A DNA stretch of 64,000 nucleotides from Oegoconia quadripuncta (lineage: Eukaryota > Arthropoda > Insecta > Lepidoptera > Autostichidae), in assembly GCA_949316235.1 (NCBI GenBank), contig OX438741.1:19283124-19347123 (forward strand). Reading direction: 5' to 3'. The notes below the pieces were generated by a model. It worked only from the letters and a program-made list of their open reading frames with translations, made no database searches and was not told the origin of the DNA. The translations under genes were made by a program, and so were the position numbers. Shown piece after piece: positions 1-11,881 of this stretch (position 1 is its first letter; each line of letters opens with the position of its first letter).

Positions 1-344
1 GAAACCTATCTTTGTTTAGAAAGTTTCCCCTTACGGCATTTCGAGCAAACTTCAAAGTTCAGTACCTACCTTCGAAATGAATAAACCGATTTCAATTGGA
101 CTATGCACAATGCAGGATACACAAGTCTAGATAGTTTGTAGATCACATTTTGGAAATATCTAAAACTAAGAATAAGATAATTTCATTTCAGAGTTACTAT
201 GGAGAACTTAAAATTACTTTAATAGTTAATAGATTAGTTTTTCGAAAATGTTTTCATTCGGCTAATAAACTGTATAAAGCTTCACAAGAAAGTTAATATG
301 TACGGAATGGTCTGTTCAATAAGGGGAGTTGCTATGGTATATCG
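1..344. other. no recognised feature
   Basis: AT-rich DNA with no long open frame and no repeat that I can match elsewhere in the window. Confidence 0.5.
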
Positions 345-510
345 AATTACACTATCCCGAAACACGTTTGACCGTAGAACGGTTGATCGAATTCCGAGTA
401 CATTGCGGAGTTTGTTCATCATTAAAATTTTTAATTAAAACCAACTCCACAATGTAATCGGAATTCGATAAACCGTTCTTCGGTCAAACGTGTTTCAGGG
501 TAGTGTAATT
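345..510. repeat. fold-back (MITE-like) element
   Basis: Two arms of about 67 bp (345-411 and 443-510) are imperfect reverse complements separated by an AT-rich loop of about 30 bp. The outermost bases AATTACACTA are mirrored by TAGTGTAATT, and the arms share AAACACGTTTGACCG with its complement. No transposase sequence and no clear target-site duplication were found, so the superfamily is unknown. Confidence 0.75.
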
Positions 511-1855
511 GTTTTATACCTAGACGAAGCACCATATGAAAATATACTTTGAGCCATCTCTATAGGAAGGTTTGGCAGCACTACGTCCTGAATAGCGCAA
601 GGTACTGCATAGGCGAGTAAGTAGGAGCGACGGAAAGTTGACCTCAACGCTAAACGTGACGAGCTGACCCGCTGCCATTCATTATCACTACGTGTGAGGT
701 TTGCTTACATGCCCACATTGCGCACGACAGTTCACCGCAAAGATCGGTTACTGTAGCTATCTTCGAGCGCACCAGCGCCAAACCGACTAAGAGTCGAAGT
801 AGTCGCCGTAGCCGAAATCGGTCATAATTATCATCATACCTAGTCCATATAGACTTCTGACGCTAGCCTGTCTCAGTCTCTCTAGTCACGGGATATAACC
901 TTTGTGTCTTTACCCACATAAAGGAAAGTAATACCAGTTTCTATCTCGTATCATTGTAGGGAAACTACAGATCATGCTGGCTTCGCTATACAGTTCGCTT
1001 ATCTGTAATAACCGTTCTAATATAATAGTTTACTTAGGTATTATCTCAAAGATGTCTAAGGAACTTCCCTAATAAATGATTGAGATATCAATGGTACATT
1101 TTGATGTTTGCATGTTATTTTAAAACGTTCTTTCAAACTTTTAATGTCACTCTCCAACTGCAATTATCAAAAGAGTTGATTATACTAAAAAAATACGAAC
1201 GCTCTACGAAGTCCATGTGATTTTATATAATTTTGAAATTTGATAACGTAAACCTTTACGTTTCTAAAATAGAATTACCTGCTTGGATTACATACGTAAT
1301 TTATGTATTTGTAATGAATGAATGTTACATAGAAAAAGAGTAAACGAAAACGCGACTGAAATCTTAAAGAGAGACGATGTTATGTAGTTACCAACAGTTG
1401 AATAACTTAGAAATGAATAACAAAAAATTTAAGTTGATAAAAAAAATATTGTCAAAACGTTTTGACTATCCGGTATGGAGAATTAAAAGATGTACCCTGA
1501 AATGTAATTTCCAAATGTTACTACGAGTATATTTACTAAAAAGTACTTAGGAATTTGTGTCTGTCAATTTAAAGTTAATTAAATTTTTTAGGTAATTAGT
1601 AAAGAAAATGTTATAATAGGGCCCTGATTTAGACATATCCCCCTCCCATGATAGTTCAAATTGTATTCGTTTTATATATTATCATTTTCGTAGGTCTATA
1701 TAGAATAGTGGCAAATTACATTTTAGGAAAACCTCCCCTTCCCCAAGTGCACGTTGGTAGTTATAGTTAAAGTTAATAATTAAATAAATGTAAACTAGCT
1801 GACCGCTCAAGTTCAATCGTTATTTCGTTCGCAAATAGGAATAAGACAGCTGATG
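511..1855. other. intergenic, mostly unexplained
   Basis: AT-rich sequence without a convincing gene. The part at 714-786 (CACCGCAAAGATCGG through CACCAGCGCCAAACC) is shared with 34359-34433, so a dispersed repeat tail lies here. The rest is unassigned. Confidence 0.4.
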
Positions 1856-2122
1856 TTAATGGGATGCCTTAAAACATAATTGCAAGATGAACAGTAAAAC
1901 ATTATGTACTAATCTCTTATGGTTAATCATGCCTGAGTTTTCTTTCATAGTTTCTTTTGTCATGACAAACGAGCAATCGCCTCCATCTCCTGGTGGAATG
2001 TCAGTACTACAGTCCATGGCATTAAATAGACCTAAAATATAATTTGAATTCACTTTTCATAAACTGGACGGCTGTTAGAACTTATGTTTAGAAAATCATT
2101 AGATACAAAGCGGATATACATA

Positions 2123-2260
2123 GTGTAGTGTGTGTCGTCACCCCGTCACCCCCCCCCCCCTTCATTAAAAAAAATATATTTATATTACATTATTTTTTCC
2201 TGGCATGGTCGACATGAGGGGATGGGGGGGGGGGGTGACACACACACACACACACACTAC
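2123..2260. repeat. inverted repeat with homopolymer and CA tracts
   Basis: A left arm (GTAGTGTGTG, then a C tract) faces a right arm (a G tract, then CACACA repeats and ACTAC) across an AT-rich centre. The arms are about 35 bp. This could be a fold-back element or a duplicated microsatellite that became inverted. Confidence 0.5.
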
Positions 2261-3271
2261 AATACAAACAAAGTCACACATCAGACCAACGGCGTGTAGC
2301 GAGTGACTAGTAGGCGAGAAACGACAAGCAATCAATGAAATGAATGCAAAGAGTAAATCTTTGCATAGAGTGTTAACAGAAATCTACGAATTTATAAAGC
2401 AACTTATTTTCGGCTTCATACAGTATTTATTTGTTTCCCACCTGTAGCAAGCTTACAATTCGTGGACACCTGTCGAACGGTTAGTTTACATGTCGATTGG
2501 CGATTGATTTGGAATAATGATAATAAGTAGGCTTTTACTTCAACAGTTTAACCTACTCCTAAAAGGAGCATAATGCATATATTATACATATAAACGTTCC
2601 GGAAGAAATTCTCTAAATTATAGAGAAAACTGTATGAAAATCCGTTGCGTGGTTTACAAGAAGTAAGGGGTGAAACACACAGACAGATCGCGACTTTGCT
2701 TTAAATTTAGTGACCAGCCAGACGAAGCTAAAGAAAAAATACATACATTTTGACTCGACTGTTCTTAGAAATTTTCAGAATACGAGAACAATTACAAAAT
2801 GAAAGCTATATAGTTAGTACTCTCAAAACTAGCGTATACGAGGCTGCAGGGCTTGTAAATTATAAAGCACTTTCTTAACATGCTTGCACATGAGCGGGAG
2901 GCTAGTTTTAGCACACAATTCAATATGAAATCATTTGTGCGAACTTTCTCGTAATATCGGATTTTTGTGCAGATAATTTCATATACTTATGTTTGAGGTT
3001 AGTCGAAAGAGGTGGTAAAAATGATCTAATTTTACTCGAATATTACTCTAGGTCACTTTTAGATTGCTGATTTAAGTATAAGCCCTATGAACAACTCTAA
3101 AAATGTAATATTCCGCCAAAGAAAAATGTATGGTCCCGTCATATATTTCAGCTCGCAATAGAGTCAAGATAGCAACATATTTGAGCAGTATTGTGTGAGA
3201 AACGAGTCTCGAGATATGAGGTCGATTTGCGAGTCTCAGTAAAAGAGCTCTTAAGGCTCATAAACTAAACA

Positions 3272-3450
3272 GACTCAATACAATACAATACAAATACACT
3301 TTATTGTACAAGAGGAGAACATACATTTTACAAAACACAATACTGATAAGAGTACAATTACAATATTCGAATTTCAATAGCTCAATAGTCTGTAGTCGTG
3401 GCTCGTTAAACAAGAATGTCACCAATACCTCAGATGCCTTAAAGATTCTC
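3272..3450 (-). mobile_element. LINE 3' tail (CAATA-type)
   Basis: CAATACAATACAAATACAC followed by TTTATTG is the reverse complement of a LINE end that carries CAATAAAG and a TATTG-repeat tail. The same signature occurs at 13048-13195 (minus) and 50955-51092 (plus). Only the 3' end is present. Confidence 0.55.
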
Positions 3451-4870
3451 AATAGGTTGGCTGGACGGCTCCGTCTATTTTAGCCCCATTTAAGCGCGTA
3501 GCATTCCCACAATTTTTCCTCTTATTTTGTCAACTTTGATGATCCCAGTATCAACTGGTTTAATTATCTTAATCGGCTACCTCAACACAGTATAGGTGTT
3601 AAAATTACTAGGTATATACATAAATTATTGAATTAGGTGCAAGATCTCAGCTCAATGCTACTTGTAGGGTAATTTAGGATAATTTTAGTGGTAACTTGTC
3701 GCTTTACCCTTACAAGCCCTTGGGTAGTTCTACTTAGTTTTGTCCAAATTGTTTTGGACTTCATTCGTTCATTCTGTTATTAACGTTAGGTATTTTCAAT
3801 TGAAATTATTTAATAACTAAAATTTAGATATCTGTCAAATTAAGTTGTTAATGTTCGAATTGTTATAAATATTTTTTAGTAGATAGTGCTTCTATGTTTC
3901 TAGTGTAATTGTAACATTCCATTACTTTGTAAAACCTTTTCTAAACCCAAGGGTTAATAGTTGATGTGATATTCCTAAGGTTTTCCCGTATAAAGCCAAA
4001 TGTACTGAGCCCTTCTGTGCCTACTTTAGGTAGTTTACGCTTCTGCACACAATTATAGACCAGGAGACCTGCACACAAATAACTAAGAGTTTGAGATTAT
4101 TTTCCGATGGTCAGCTCCTTATCTATAATTACGTGTTTTCAATGTAAAATGGTACTTCGTACGCATCTCTTAGACTAATTCAGCAAGTAGGATGAAATAC
4201 CTTGCATTTAGTTTTTGGTAGATTTTTTAAATTGTGCATTTTCGTTTTTTCGTTCATTACATTTGTTCACAGCAACTCTCTAAATCTTATGTTCTTGATA
4301 ACGTACCTACCATGTATAGGTATTACTATTGTGTCTATTACAGATTATATTTTTTAAATTTTATGATCCAAGGATCGAGTTTTAAAAGTTTTAATGTATT
4401 TATTTATACATTTTTCACTTACATTTCGAGACTTTATAAGGTATGTTTTATCTTGTGTCGAAAGAAATTGTGTTTCTTATTTTGTATTTTAAAAGAAATT
4501 AAGTTTTTCGTGTAAATTTTAGCAATAAATCGTTTACCGACGTCAGTATTTCAATGAGAATTGTATAAAATGCACACTTAGACATAAACGCACGTTTTTT
4601 TTCTGTATAATTTTAAACTTTAAAACTTTTTAAAATGATCTGTTGAAATTTTATTGATAATTTTAAATTCGTTACCTTAACTTTGGTTCGCGATTTTATT
4701 AAGATTTTTTTAAAGTATTTTGTGTATATTTTTTTTTTGTACAGGCCAAAGAGCTTAACTGTAAATATTGTAACGTCGCAGCTGTAAGTTTAGCTGTGCT
4801 ATAATTATTAGTATTTCGTTATTGTAATTTTTAAGAGATTTGTTGATGTTCTTGATCTTGTGAAAATAAA
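3451..4870 (+). other. AT-rich stretch ending in a poly(A) signal; possible 3' UTR
   Basis: This is an unusually T-rich plus-strand stretch with few recognisable repeats. It ends in AATAAA at 4865-4870, followed by a T/G-rich segment (TTACTTTGTTTTATT), as at a cleavage site. A Pumilio-type TGTAAATA is present near 4760. It could be the 3' UTR of a plus-strand gene whose coding part lies outside the window or in unrecognised exons. No coding exon supports this, so it is an inference. Confidence 0.2.
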
Positions 4871-5114
4871 TATGAACTTAAAATTACTTTGTTTTATTCA
4901 AAACCAACATCATATTGAATGACAGATGGCGCCAAAATTATATATAATAATAATAGTACATAATCCATTGCAGTCGGACAAGAATTTGACTTTTTTTTTT
5001 TCAACAAGTTTTCTTGGGGCAATCTTTCCTTTCACCTTCCGAAGCTATGTTACTAACCCATTCAAACTCTGTTTTTATATAATCTGTACTTACTACTGTA
5101 GAGTTAAAATGTGT

Positions 5115-5286
5115 TCTTTTTTTTATGCACGACGGGTTCGTACTTGACCTCAAGCACACTTGATGTTAAGTGAAGATGAGGTCGAAGGTGGAAGCGAACT
5201 GGCCTGGTAACCCCAACACATTTGGGGGACGGGCTATCTTATATCTGACAACCGGAACACAACAATGCTATTAACATTGCTGCTTA
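5115..5286 (-). mobile_element. SINE-A copy, head truncated
   Basis: It starts with the poly(T) complement of the A-tail and TATGCACGACGGGTT. It continues through TTAAGTGAAGATGAGGTCGA and ends at CATTGCTGCTT. The tRNA-like head is missing, as is usual for 5'-truncated copies. Confidence 0.85.
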
Positions 5287-5735
5287 TGTTATGTTATGGA
5301 TTAAAATGGGGATTCAGACAATGCGTAATAAGTATTTAGCGTACTCGATGCTTAAATATTTTGAAGAGATTTAAACGAATTCAATAGAAAACTCATTTGC
5401 AAGTTTTCGAACATCGGCTCCTAGACTACAAGTACCGGGGTCAGTGATTGTCAGGAAATTGCATGCAATTTCGATTCATCGATTTATTTGAAGACCTCGT
5501 CACCAAACGATTCTGCGTCGCAATTTTAAAAACGATGCTAAAGAGGAAAATTTCTCGCGCCATTGCAAAGATGCCGGTACGTTCCCGCTGTTGGGGCACG
5601 GCCTCTCGATGTCCTGTCGACGTTTTGAAGCAGCCGACTGCCTTTTATTAAAAGTTTATTGTCAACCAGTTAATTATTATTTTCTCGTTATGACTTCAAC
5701 GATATCGGTCCAGTTCTAGAGTTGGTGCTAGTAGC

Positions 5736-6032
5736 ATGACGGGTGCGATAAACGTTTATGTCGCGCGAGTTAATGTTTGTCCTACTCATTCGCTTGCACA
5801 CACGTGCACAATTTACGTCAATTCAATGTGGCTTCATGCAACAAATGCACGTTGTGTCAATCTAAGTCCTGAAGATTGTGGTTGGTTTTTGGATGGCTAC
5901 TTGAAGCCAACGTGGTTTGAAGGGGACCCAACGCCCTTACAAGTGGAGGATATAGTCACCGAATCAAAAGATGATAACGATGAAGAATTCGATTTTGATA
6001 TCAGTACTTCTGACGAATCAGAAGCAGAATAA
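5736..6032 (+). CDS. short acidic-tailed ORF, possible transposon-derived C-terminus
   Basis: The 98-codon frame has a compact central part with CGWFLDGYLKPTWFEGDP (residues ~48-65). It ends in a highly acidic, serine-rich tail (DDNDEEFDFD, then SDESEAE). A poly(A) signal AATAAA follows at 6176-6181. The aromatic/EGDPTP core followed by an acidic end resembles C-termini of transposon-encoded proteins, but I do not recognise a named family. The N-terminal half looks non-coding, and an unrelated short frame at 5448-5651 lies just upstream. It is probably a relic or the last exon of something; function unknown. Confidence 0.3.
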   Translation: MTGAINVYVARVNVCPTHSLAHTCTIYVNSMWLHATNARCVNLSPEDCGWFLDGYLKPTWFEGDPTPLQVEDIVTESKDDNDEEFDFDISTSDESEAE

Positions 6033-6856
6033 GTTTTAAAAAAAATATTTTATTGGAAAATTTTTATATAATTTTTTAATAGATATTAAAAAATATTTTT
6101 GCTATTCATGAATCAAAATATGTAAACAAAAAAATTTTCTAATTTTTATGTAATTATAATTATGTATTGTTATTAAATAAATATGTGAGAAAAGTATTTG
6201 ATACCATTTTTAATATTTAATCTGACTTAAATCCAGTATTTATTCAATGTAGCTCGCTTGTACGACGCATCTAAAATCACAGCAACCGTGCATGTGACAA
6301 ACTTTTACTGAGGCAACCTTATACTGTTAGAAAGAGAATAAAATAACGTTTAATTTAAAAAAAAATCAATTAAATAACTGATGAGGGTATATTAATAACG
6401 CTTGCTCGCATGTTTATACATGACAACTCCATAGTTAGGCTGAAGGGAAAGTAGGCAACCTATATTTTTCCAGTTCCTTATGTTATGTTCTTTCAGATAA
6501 TGGTCGATTTTTATAAATAACAAATCGGGGAAGTTAATTGAAAAACAATTAATTTGGATTTACATTAATTAACCGTTTGGCCCGCGATTTAGCTAGGCAA
6601 CCCATTTTCAATGTATTAATATATTCATTAACTAACATAATAATTTTGTTATAGTCGAATAACAGATGAGGGTATATATTTCTATGGCCGGATCTTATAC
6701 CGCGCTCGACAAACGATGTTATGCTACGGGGCTTGTTTTGTTAGCTGTTAGTAAGTGGGACTTTAACTATGAAAATACGCTTTCAAAGGCTGTATCTTAT
6801 TAGTGCATTATGCAATAAACTTGGAACTATTTACAGTATCTAATATTACTCCCCTG

Positions 6857-7125
6857 ACCTTTTTTTTTTGACGCGGGGATACGCATGACGCGTTACGCTC
6901 GCCTGGAGGACGGCGAGACGGTTATGTGGGACTCCCCTCCCTGACGGGAGGGATACCCACTAAAACCCCGCGGCGACCTTCTTCGGCAGTAGGGTGACCT
7001 GGAAACGCATAAGCGGCTCTAGGCCCTCCGACCCGCCCCCCCCTCACAAGGGGAGGCCCATTCCCGGAGGGCGTCTAGCGCACCCTCCGTAGGGGGCGCT
7101 GTCGTGCCTCATATACTCCCCACAC
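6857..7125 (-). mobile_element. GC-rich 3' end of an R1-like LINE
   Basis: An island of high GC in AT-rich DNA. On the minus strand it ends in an A-tract (poly-T at 6859-6868 on plus). It shares the blocks GAGACGGTTATGTGGGACTC and GGGATACCCACTAAAA and a following CGGCGACCTTCTTCGGCAG with the opposite-strand copy at 18180-18340. The same A-tailed end on both copies shows this is a retrotransposon 3' region. Confidence 0.6.
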
Positions 7126-8306
7126 CTTAGTATTAATCTGGAGATATCTAACAAAAGGGCCTTCAAAAGTTTGTCAATGGTGATGTTATGTACGGAGCAC
7201 TTGACCATCTTTTTACTCGACTATCTCAAGGAGGGTTATGTATTCAGATGTCTATGTTAGGTACCTCCTGTAGCCTCTAGTCCTCTAGTGGTCTCGATCC
7301 CCAGAGTGGCATTAGATACATTTTATGGTGACAAAACCAACATGGCGTCTGCAAAATATGTTGTCGGGATAGTTAAATAATGTAGTAATTTTCATGAAGC
7401 CATCATTTAAAAAATAATTCTTTAAAGGCCAAAATGCTTACGTCACTCGTATCCGGGGCATTATCCGCCCATCAATCAAATCCCTGAAATGAAGGGCGAT
7501 TTTTACCCTATCGAATTAAATTTGATGCGAGGGTACTCGTAATCGTATTAAATTAAACCTGCCCCAAATTATCCCCTGAAAATGTTTTATTAGGTTATAC
7601 GAGTTTTAGTGTGTAGTCATATTATACTTACTGTAAAGAGGCACAGGCCCAGGGACAATACGGTTAAACCTCGGAAAAACGAATAACCGCGATTTTATTG
7701 AAACATTTAATAAAGTCTTGTAAATGTAGTAACAATTGCTATTGCTTGTTCTACATACATTTATAGATAGGTACCTACTACTGCAAAATTGTAATGGGTG
7801 AGGACCTGATGACCTGAAATACAGGCTACTGCCTAGTTTAGGCATCAGTCGCCCACAATTTTTATTTATAATTGTAATTCATCTTCTATAATACATGTAA
7901 TGTATGAATTGTGGAGGGAAAAATAAACGAATTTTGCATTGAATTTTGAACGCCAAACTAGTCATCCCTTATGTTTACTACATAACGATTCTTGCCCTTC
8001 ACGTACGGAACACCTACTAGTACTTACCTTCTGATGGAACGACAGGCTCGAACGCACACAAACCTTTCAGGATATTGCCCGTATCACGGTAAGTAGAAAA
8101 GGAAATCCTGTTTGACAAAATGGCTCGAATCTTCTATCTAAGCCAAATAAGAATAAGGATGAGTTTGATTTGGCACGATAAATCCTGAGCGATGGGGTAT
8201 TTACTTTAATTGGTCAATCTTGAGATTCTTGGATCCATCCCAACCCGATGATCAATTGTAACTGAAGTACCTACAATCTAATAGTTTTATTCTACCAGTC
8301 AGTTTC
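7126..8306. other. no recognised gene
   Basis: Unassigned AT-rich DNA. A 79-codon minus-strand frame (7606-7845) has no protein-like features. Confidence 0.4.
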
Positions 8307-8307
8307 G

Positions 8308-8432
8308 ACCGCCTCCGTGGCTCAATGTAAACAACGTTGGGTTTACGATTCGGAGGTCGGGGGTTCGATCCCCAGCGGGGTACATGTTTAAGTACTCGGT
8401 TTGGTTGGTGGTACTCGGTTTGGTTGGTGGTA
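8308..8432 (+). mobile_element. SINE-A head fragment
   Basis: It begins ACCGCCTCCGTGGCTCAATG (A-box region) and carries the B box GGTTCGATCC. It runs through TACATGTTTAAGTACTCGG and a duplicated GGTTTGGTTGGTGG. It abuts an opposite-strand copy, forming a head-outward inverted pair. Confidence 0.85.
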
Positions 8433-8727
8433 GGACCTCAATCACACCTGATGTTAAGTGAAGATGAGGTCGAAGGTGGAAGCGGACTGACCCGGAAACA
8501 CCAACACATTTGAGGGACTGGCTATCTTTTCTCTGACAACCGGAACACAACCATGCTATTAACATTGCTGCTTGGCGGCAGATTTAGATAAGATGGTGGT
8601 AGCTAGCCAGGCGGACATAAAAATGCACTACCACCAACCAAACCGAGTACTTAAACATGTACCCCGCTGGGGATCGAACCCGCGACCTCCGAATCGTAAA
8701 CCCAATGTTGTGAGCAACGGAGGCGGT
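8433..8727 (-). mobile_element. SINE-A copy, nearly full length, inverted to its neighbour
   Basis: It runs from GACCTCAATCACACCTGATG to the complement of the tRNA-like head (GAACCCGCGACCTCC, then GGAGGCGG). The A-tail side is lost at the junction with the plus-strand fragment. The ~98-bp terminal arms (8308-8405 and 8630-8727) are nearly perfect reverse complements. Confidence 0.85.
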
Positions 8728-9256
8728 GAGTATGTATGATGTTGTGCGACCCGAATAGACCTTTATTCGAGTCGCATATAGCCGTGGGACGCTCTGTATA
8801 AGAGCAGCATCCGACTGCAGCAACAGATCTAACGGGTCCACGTTTAGACGTAACCCTGTGGAGCTGAAGAATCCGTTGCCCTGGGTAGATGTAAATGGTC
8901 ACACCGTCCCACTGTAACTCCTGTATATACAGGATCAACAGTGGTACATCTGAACGTCGCCTACTGAAGGTAAAAGGATCCTGTGAAATTACTACGTACG
9001 CTACCTTGGGCCCCAAAAGAAAAAGAGACAGTATAATGGAAAATGGGCGTATCAAAGGAATGCAAAAAATCCTCGCTGGAGGTTAAAATTTTATGGGAAA
9101 ACTATAACTAGACCATTGGAAATAGAATACATTACGGACGACACCTAGGGCCGCTGTGAATTATAGGTCAGTAGCTAATCTACTTAGTGTAGTAGGTAAT
9201 GCCCGTAATACGAATGACAGAACGACTTAAACTCACGGAAACTATCACCAGCCCTT
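8728..9256. other. moderately GC-rich unassigned segment
   Basis: The sequence 8735-9080 is more GC-balanced than its surroundings. It has overlapping frames on both strands (8651-9055 minus, 8895-9086 plus), none resembling a known protein. It may be a fragment of an unidentified repeat. Confidence 0.3.
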
Positions 9257-9391
9257 ATATTACGTAACTTCATCAGTATCGTTATCGATTACGTTATCCA
9301 ATGAGAAACCGTCAAATTGCCGAGCGACCGATGAGCCAACCAATCATATCTCAGAACGTAACAGACGACGATAACGATGATATTATGTAAT
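9257..9391. repeat. short inverted-repeat element (MITE-like)
   Basis: Arms ATTACGTAACTTCATCAGTA and ACGATGATATTATGTAAT are imperfect inverted repeats that flank GTCAAATTGCCGAGCGACCG. A second copy of the core (GTCAAATTGCCGAGCGATCG) lies at 54617-54700, so this is a dispersed family. Confidence 0.6.
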
Positions 9392-10442
9392 AGAACCCCA
9401 GACCCTGTTGAACACACGATGGCTACTCGCATTCAATTTTCATGATTTTGCGAAATTATTTTGCGCAATAGAGAGTATCTGTTTTGTATTTTATTGTTAT
9501 AAATTGTAATTTAATATGAGAATCTGACATTATTAATAATTAGTTAAATTGACATATTGTTATGTATTGTTATTTAATTGTATTTGACACAACACATATG
9601 AGGTAAGATGATATTAATTCAGTTTAAATGTAACATTGTAATATTTAAAGTTATTCAGGGTTAACACAATGTTGTCGTTTAGCGTGTCTGCTTATAATCA
9701 TTGCATGATTGTTTAATTCTATTTTTATATTTTATATATTTGTACGCCATAACAGGCAGATTTTGTTGGACTACCTATCTACAAAATAAGAATAAGAAAT
9801 CTAACAAATAAATAATTTTCTTTCTTTCTTCTTTCTTTCTGATGAGGATTGGATTATAAGGAAGTAGACGCCGACGAATTCCCACCCCAACCCCTACCTT
9901 AACCTATTTAATATTCTAACGGTTTTGTCGGTCGACTCTTTGATCCATTACTAAAAATCATACCCTGGAGGTGATTCAAAATTAAAATTTATTATTCCGT
10001 TTAGAAAATTTCTCATTCCACGAACACTGCATGAAATTTTATTTAATATAAAGTTAGGTGACTACGTCATGGCAGAGCCAATCTTTGAGGTAATATAGTT
10101 GTAAATAAGATTTTACTGTATATGTACTATTTATCTTTATCTGTACTCGATGGCAATTCTTTAATGTTGTAGCAACACTAGAATACTTGAGGTAGCACTT
10201 TATAGCGGGCCGACACGCGACCCGGCAATGATGCGTCCCGTGCGATCCTCTTTGCGAACCTATAAGACCTAATTTCCGATGTAATTTCTTTTAGACAATA
10301 CAATTTTAAATTACTTCTATTCACTTCCATAATTATCTCTCACAAACTTACCATCTGATATTCAAATTAGTTAACCTAAATGTACACATGTAAGTTAAAA
10401 TCTCGTGCAGTTTTGGGGGCAGTCGATCAATGTAACCACATA
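9392..10442. other. no recognised gene
   Basis: AT-rich. A TTTC-type simple repeat is at 9817-9840. Otherwise unassigned. Confidence 0.4.
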
Positions 10443-10902
10443 TATTAAGTCTTTACCTATGAAATTGGAGTTATTTTCCTTCGTTAAGCACATGTACCAA
10501 TTCCTGCGATTTTCAAAGCTATATCCAAATTTGTGTTTTATCTGGAAAATGGAATATTAATTCAAGGTTTCACATGAAATATTTTTCAATTTCTGGGCTA
10601 AATCGCATAATAAAAAAAAATTAACAGAGCTCTTTTCATGTGCTTTCCATAATCAATCAATCAATCAATCAAATACTCTTTCTACTCATAATCATATCTT
10701 AGATTCGCTGAAACTTTTATAAAGCGGTTACTTTTTAAAATTAACGCTGCCTATAACTTAATGTTATCCGATAATACACACAAACTTTAGCTAAATTTGG
10801 ATTTGCCGTTCGCAAAAAAAAATCAAAAATGTTTGTATGGAGAAAACAGTCTTAATGAAATGCTTCATACAAAACGCCAATTTCATAGGTAAGGACCTAA
10901 TA
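10443..10902. mobile_element. MITE, copy 1 (TATTAGGTCC-type ends)
   Basis: The terminal inverted repeats are TATTAAGTCTTTACCTATGA at the left and TCATAGGTAAGGACCTAATA at the right, and they continue into AATTGG/CCAATT. The element has no coding capacity. An ATCA-type simple repeat (around 10645-10672) is present here but absent from the sister copy. The ends and a possible TA duplication suggest a mariner/Tc1-like parent, which is an inference. Confidence 0.8.
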
Positions 10903-11040
10903 CTTACATGTTCAACAAATGTCTAACATTATAGCTTATATGTATACATTATTTAAATGCTGAATATGCCACCCTCATCATTGCATTCAAAGTAGTAGTT
11001 ACCTATGTAAATCATACATTCCATAATTATAATACATTGC

Positions 11041-11300
11041 TCAGGAATGTACAAATCTGTATAGGCGAAAGGTCACTGACATAACCCAGCGGATTAGCAA
11101 GTTAGTGGCTGTGGGCAGCACGCTAGCTCGAAGAATTAAAGTTCTCGAGTGGAGATCACGCACCGACAAGCGCAGCGTATGACATCCAGTCACTAGGTGG
11201 ACAGGGGACCTGGATCGCGGGAAGTCGCTGGATGCAGGCCGCTTCCAACCGGTCACTCTGGAATTCTATGGGGGAGGCCTATGTTCAGTAGTAGCCGTCC
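11041..11300 (+). pseudogene. degenerate 3' end of an RTE-type LINE
   Basis: The plus strand reads as a decayed RTE ORF C-terminus: a W-x-E-x-R-type stretch, GSREVAG near 11216-11236, then a G-R-P-M-F-S-S-S-like remnant. It ends in a GAT-repeat tail (ATGATGATGATG at 11310-11321). The normal family C-terminus reads like GEAYxQQW. Stops and frameshifts interrupt it. Similar tails are at 13900-14160, 33999-34150, 51915-52160 and 63955-64000. Confidence 0.6.
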
Positions 11301-11466
11301 TGTGGCTGATATGATGATGATGATAGGTAAGTACTCTGTCCGTTTACACAATTGTTTTATACTTTATCTATAACAATGGAAACATGAAAAAGTTGCGTTT
11401 CAAATATCCCAAATGATTTCAACTATCGCCTCCTTACTTACGACTTTGCATCGAAAGACCCAATAA

Positions 11467-11881
11467 TATTAGCTCTTTACCTATGAAATTGGAGATTTTT
11501 TTCTTCGTTAATCATAATGTACCAACACCTACGATTCTATAGCTATTTCCAATTTTTTTTTAATTGGAAAATAGAATATATTTTCAAGGTTTCACATGAA
11601 ATATTTTTTTATGTCTGAGCTAAATCACATAATAAAAAAAACTTGAACACAGCTCTTTTCATGAGCTTCCCATATTATTTCTTAGATTCTTTTATGAAGC
11701 GGTTACTTTTAAAAATTAACACTGCTTATATTTAACTTAATGTTATCCGATAATACACACAAAGTTTAGCTAAATTAGGATTTGCCGTTCCCAAAAAAAT
11801 TTCAAAAATGTTTGTATGGAGAAAACAGTCGTAATGAAATTCTTCATACAAAACGCCAATTTCATAGGTAAGGACCTAATA
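11467..11881. mobile_element. MITE, copy 2 (TATTAGGTCC-type ends)
   Basis: It is in the same orientation as 10443-10902 and shares most of its length, including AAGGTTTCACATGAAATATT and GTTTGTATGGAGAAAACAGT. It lacks a segment found in copy 1. The two copies flank an RTE tail. Confidence 0.8.
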
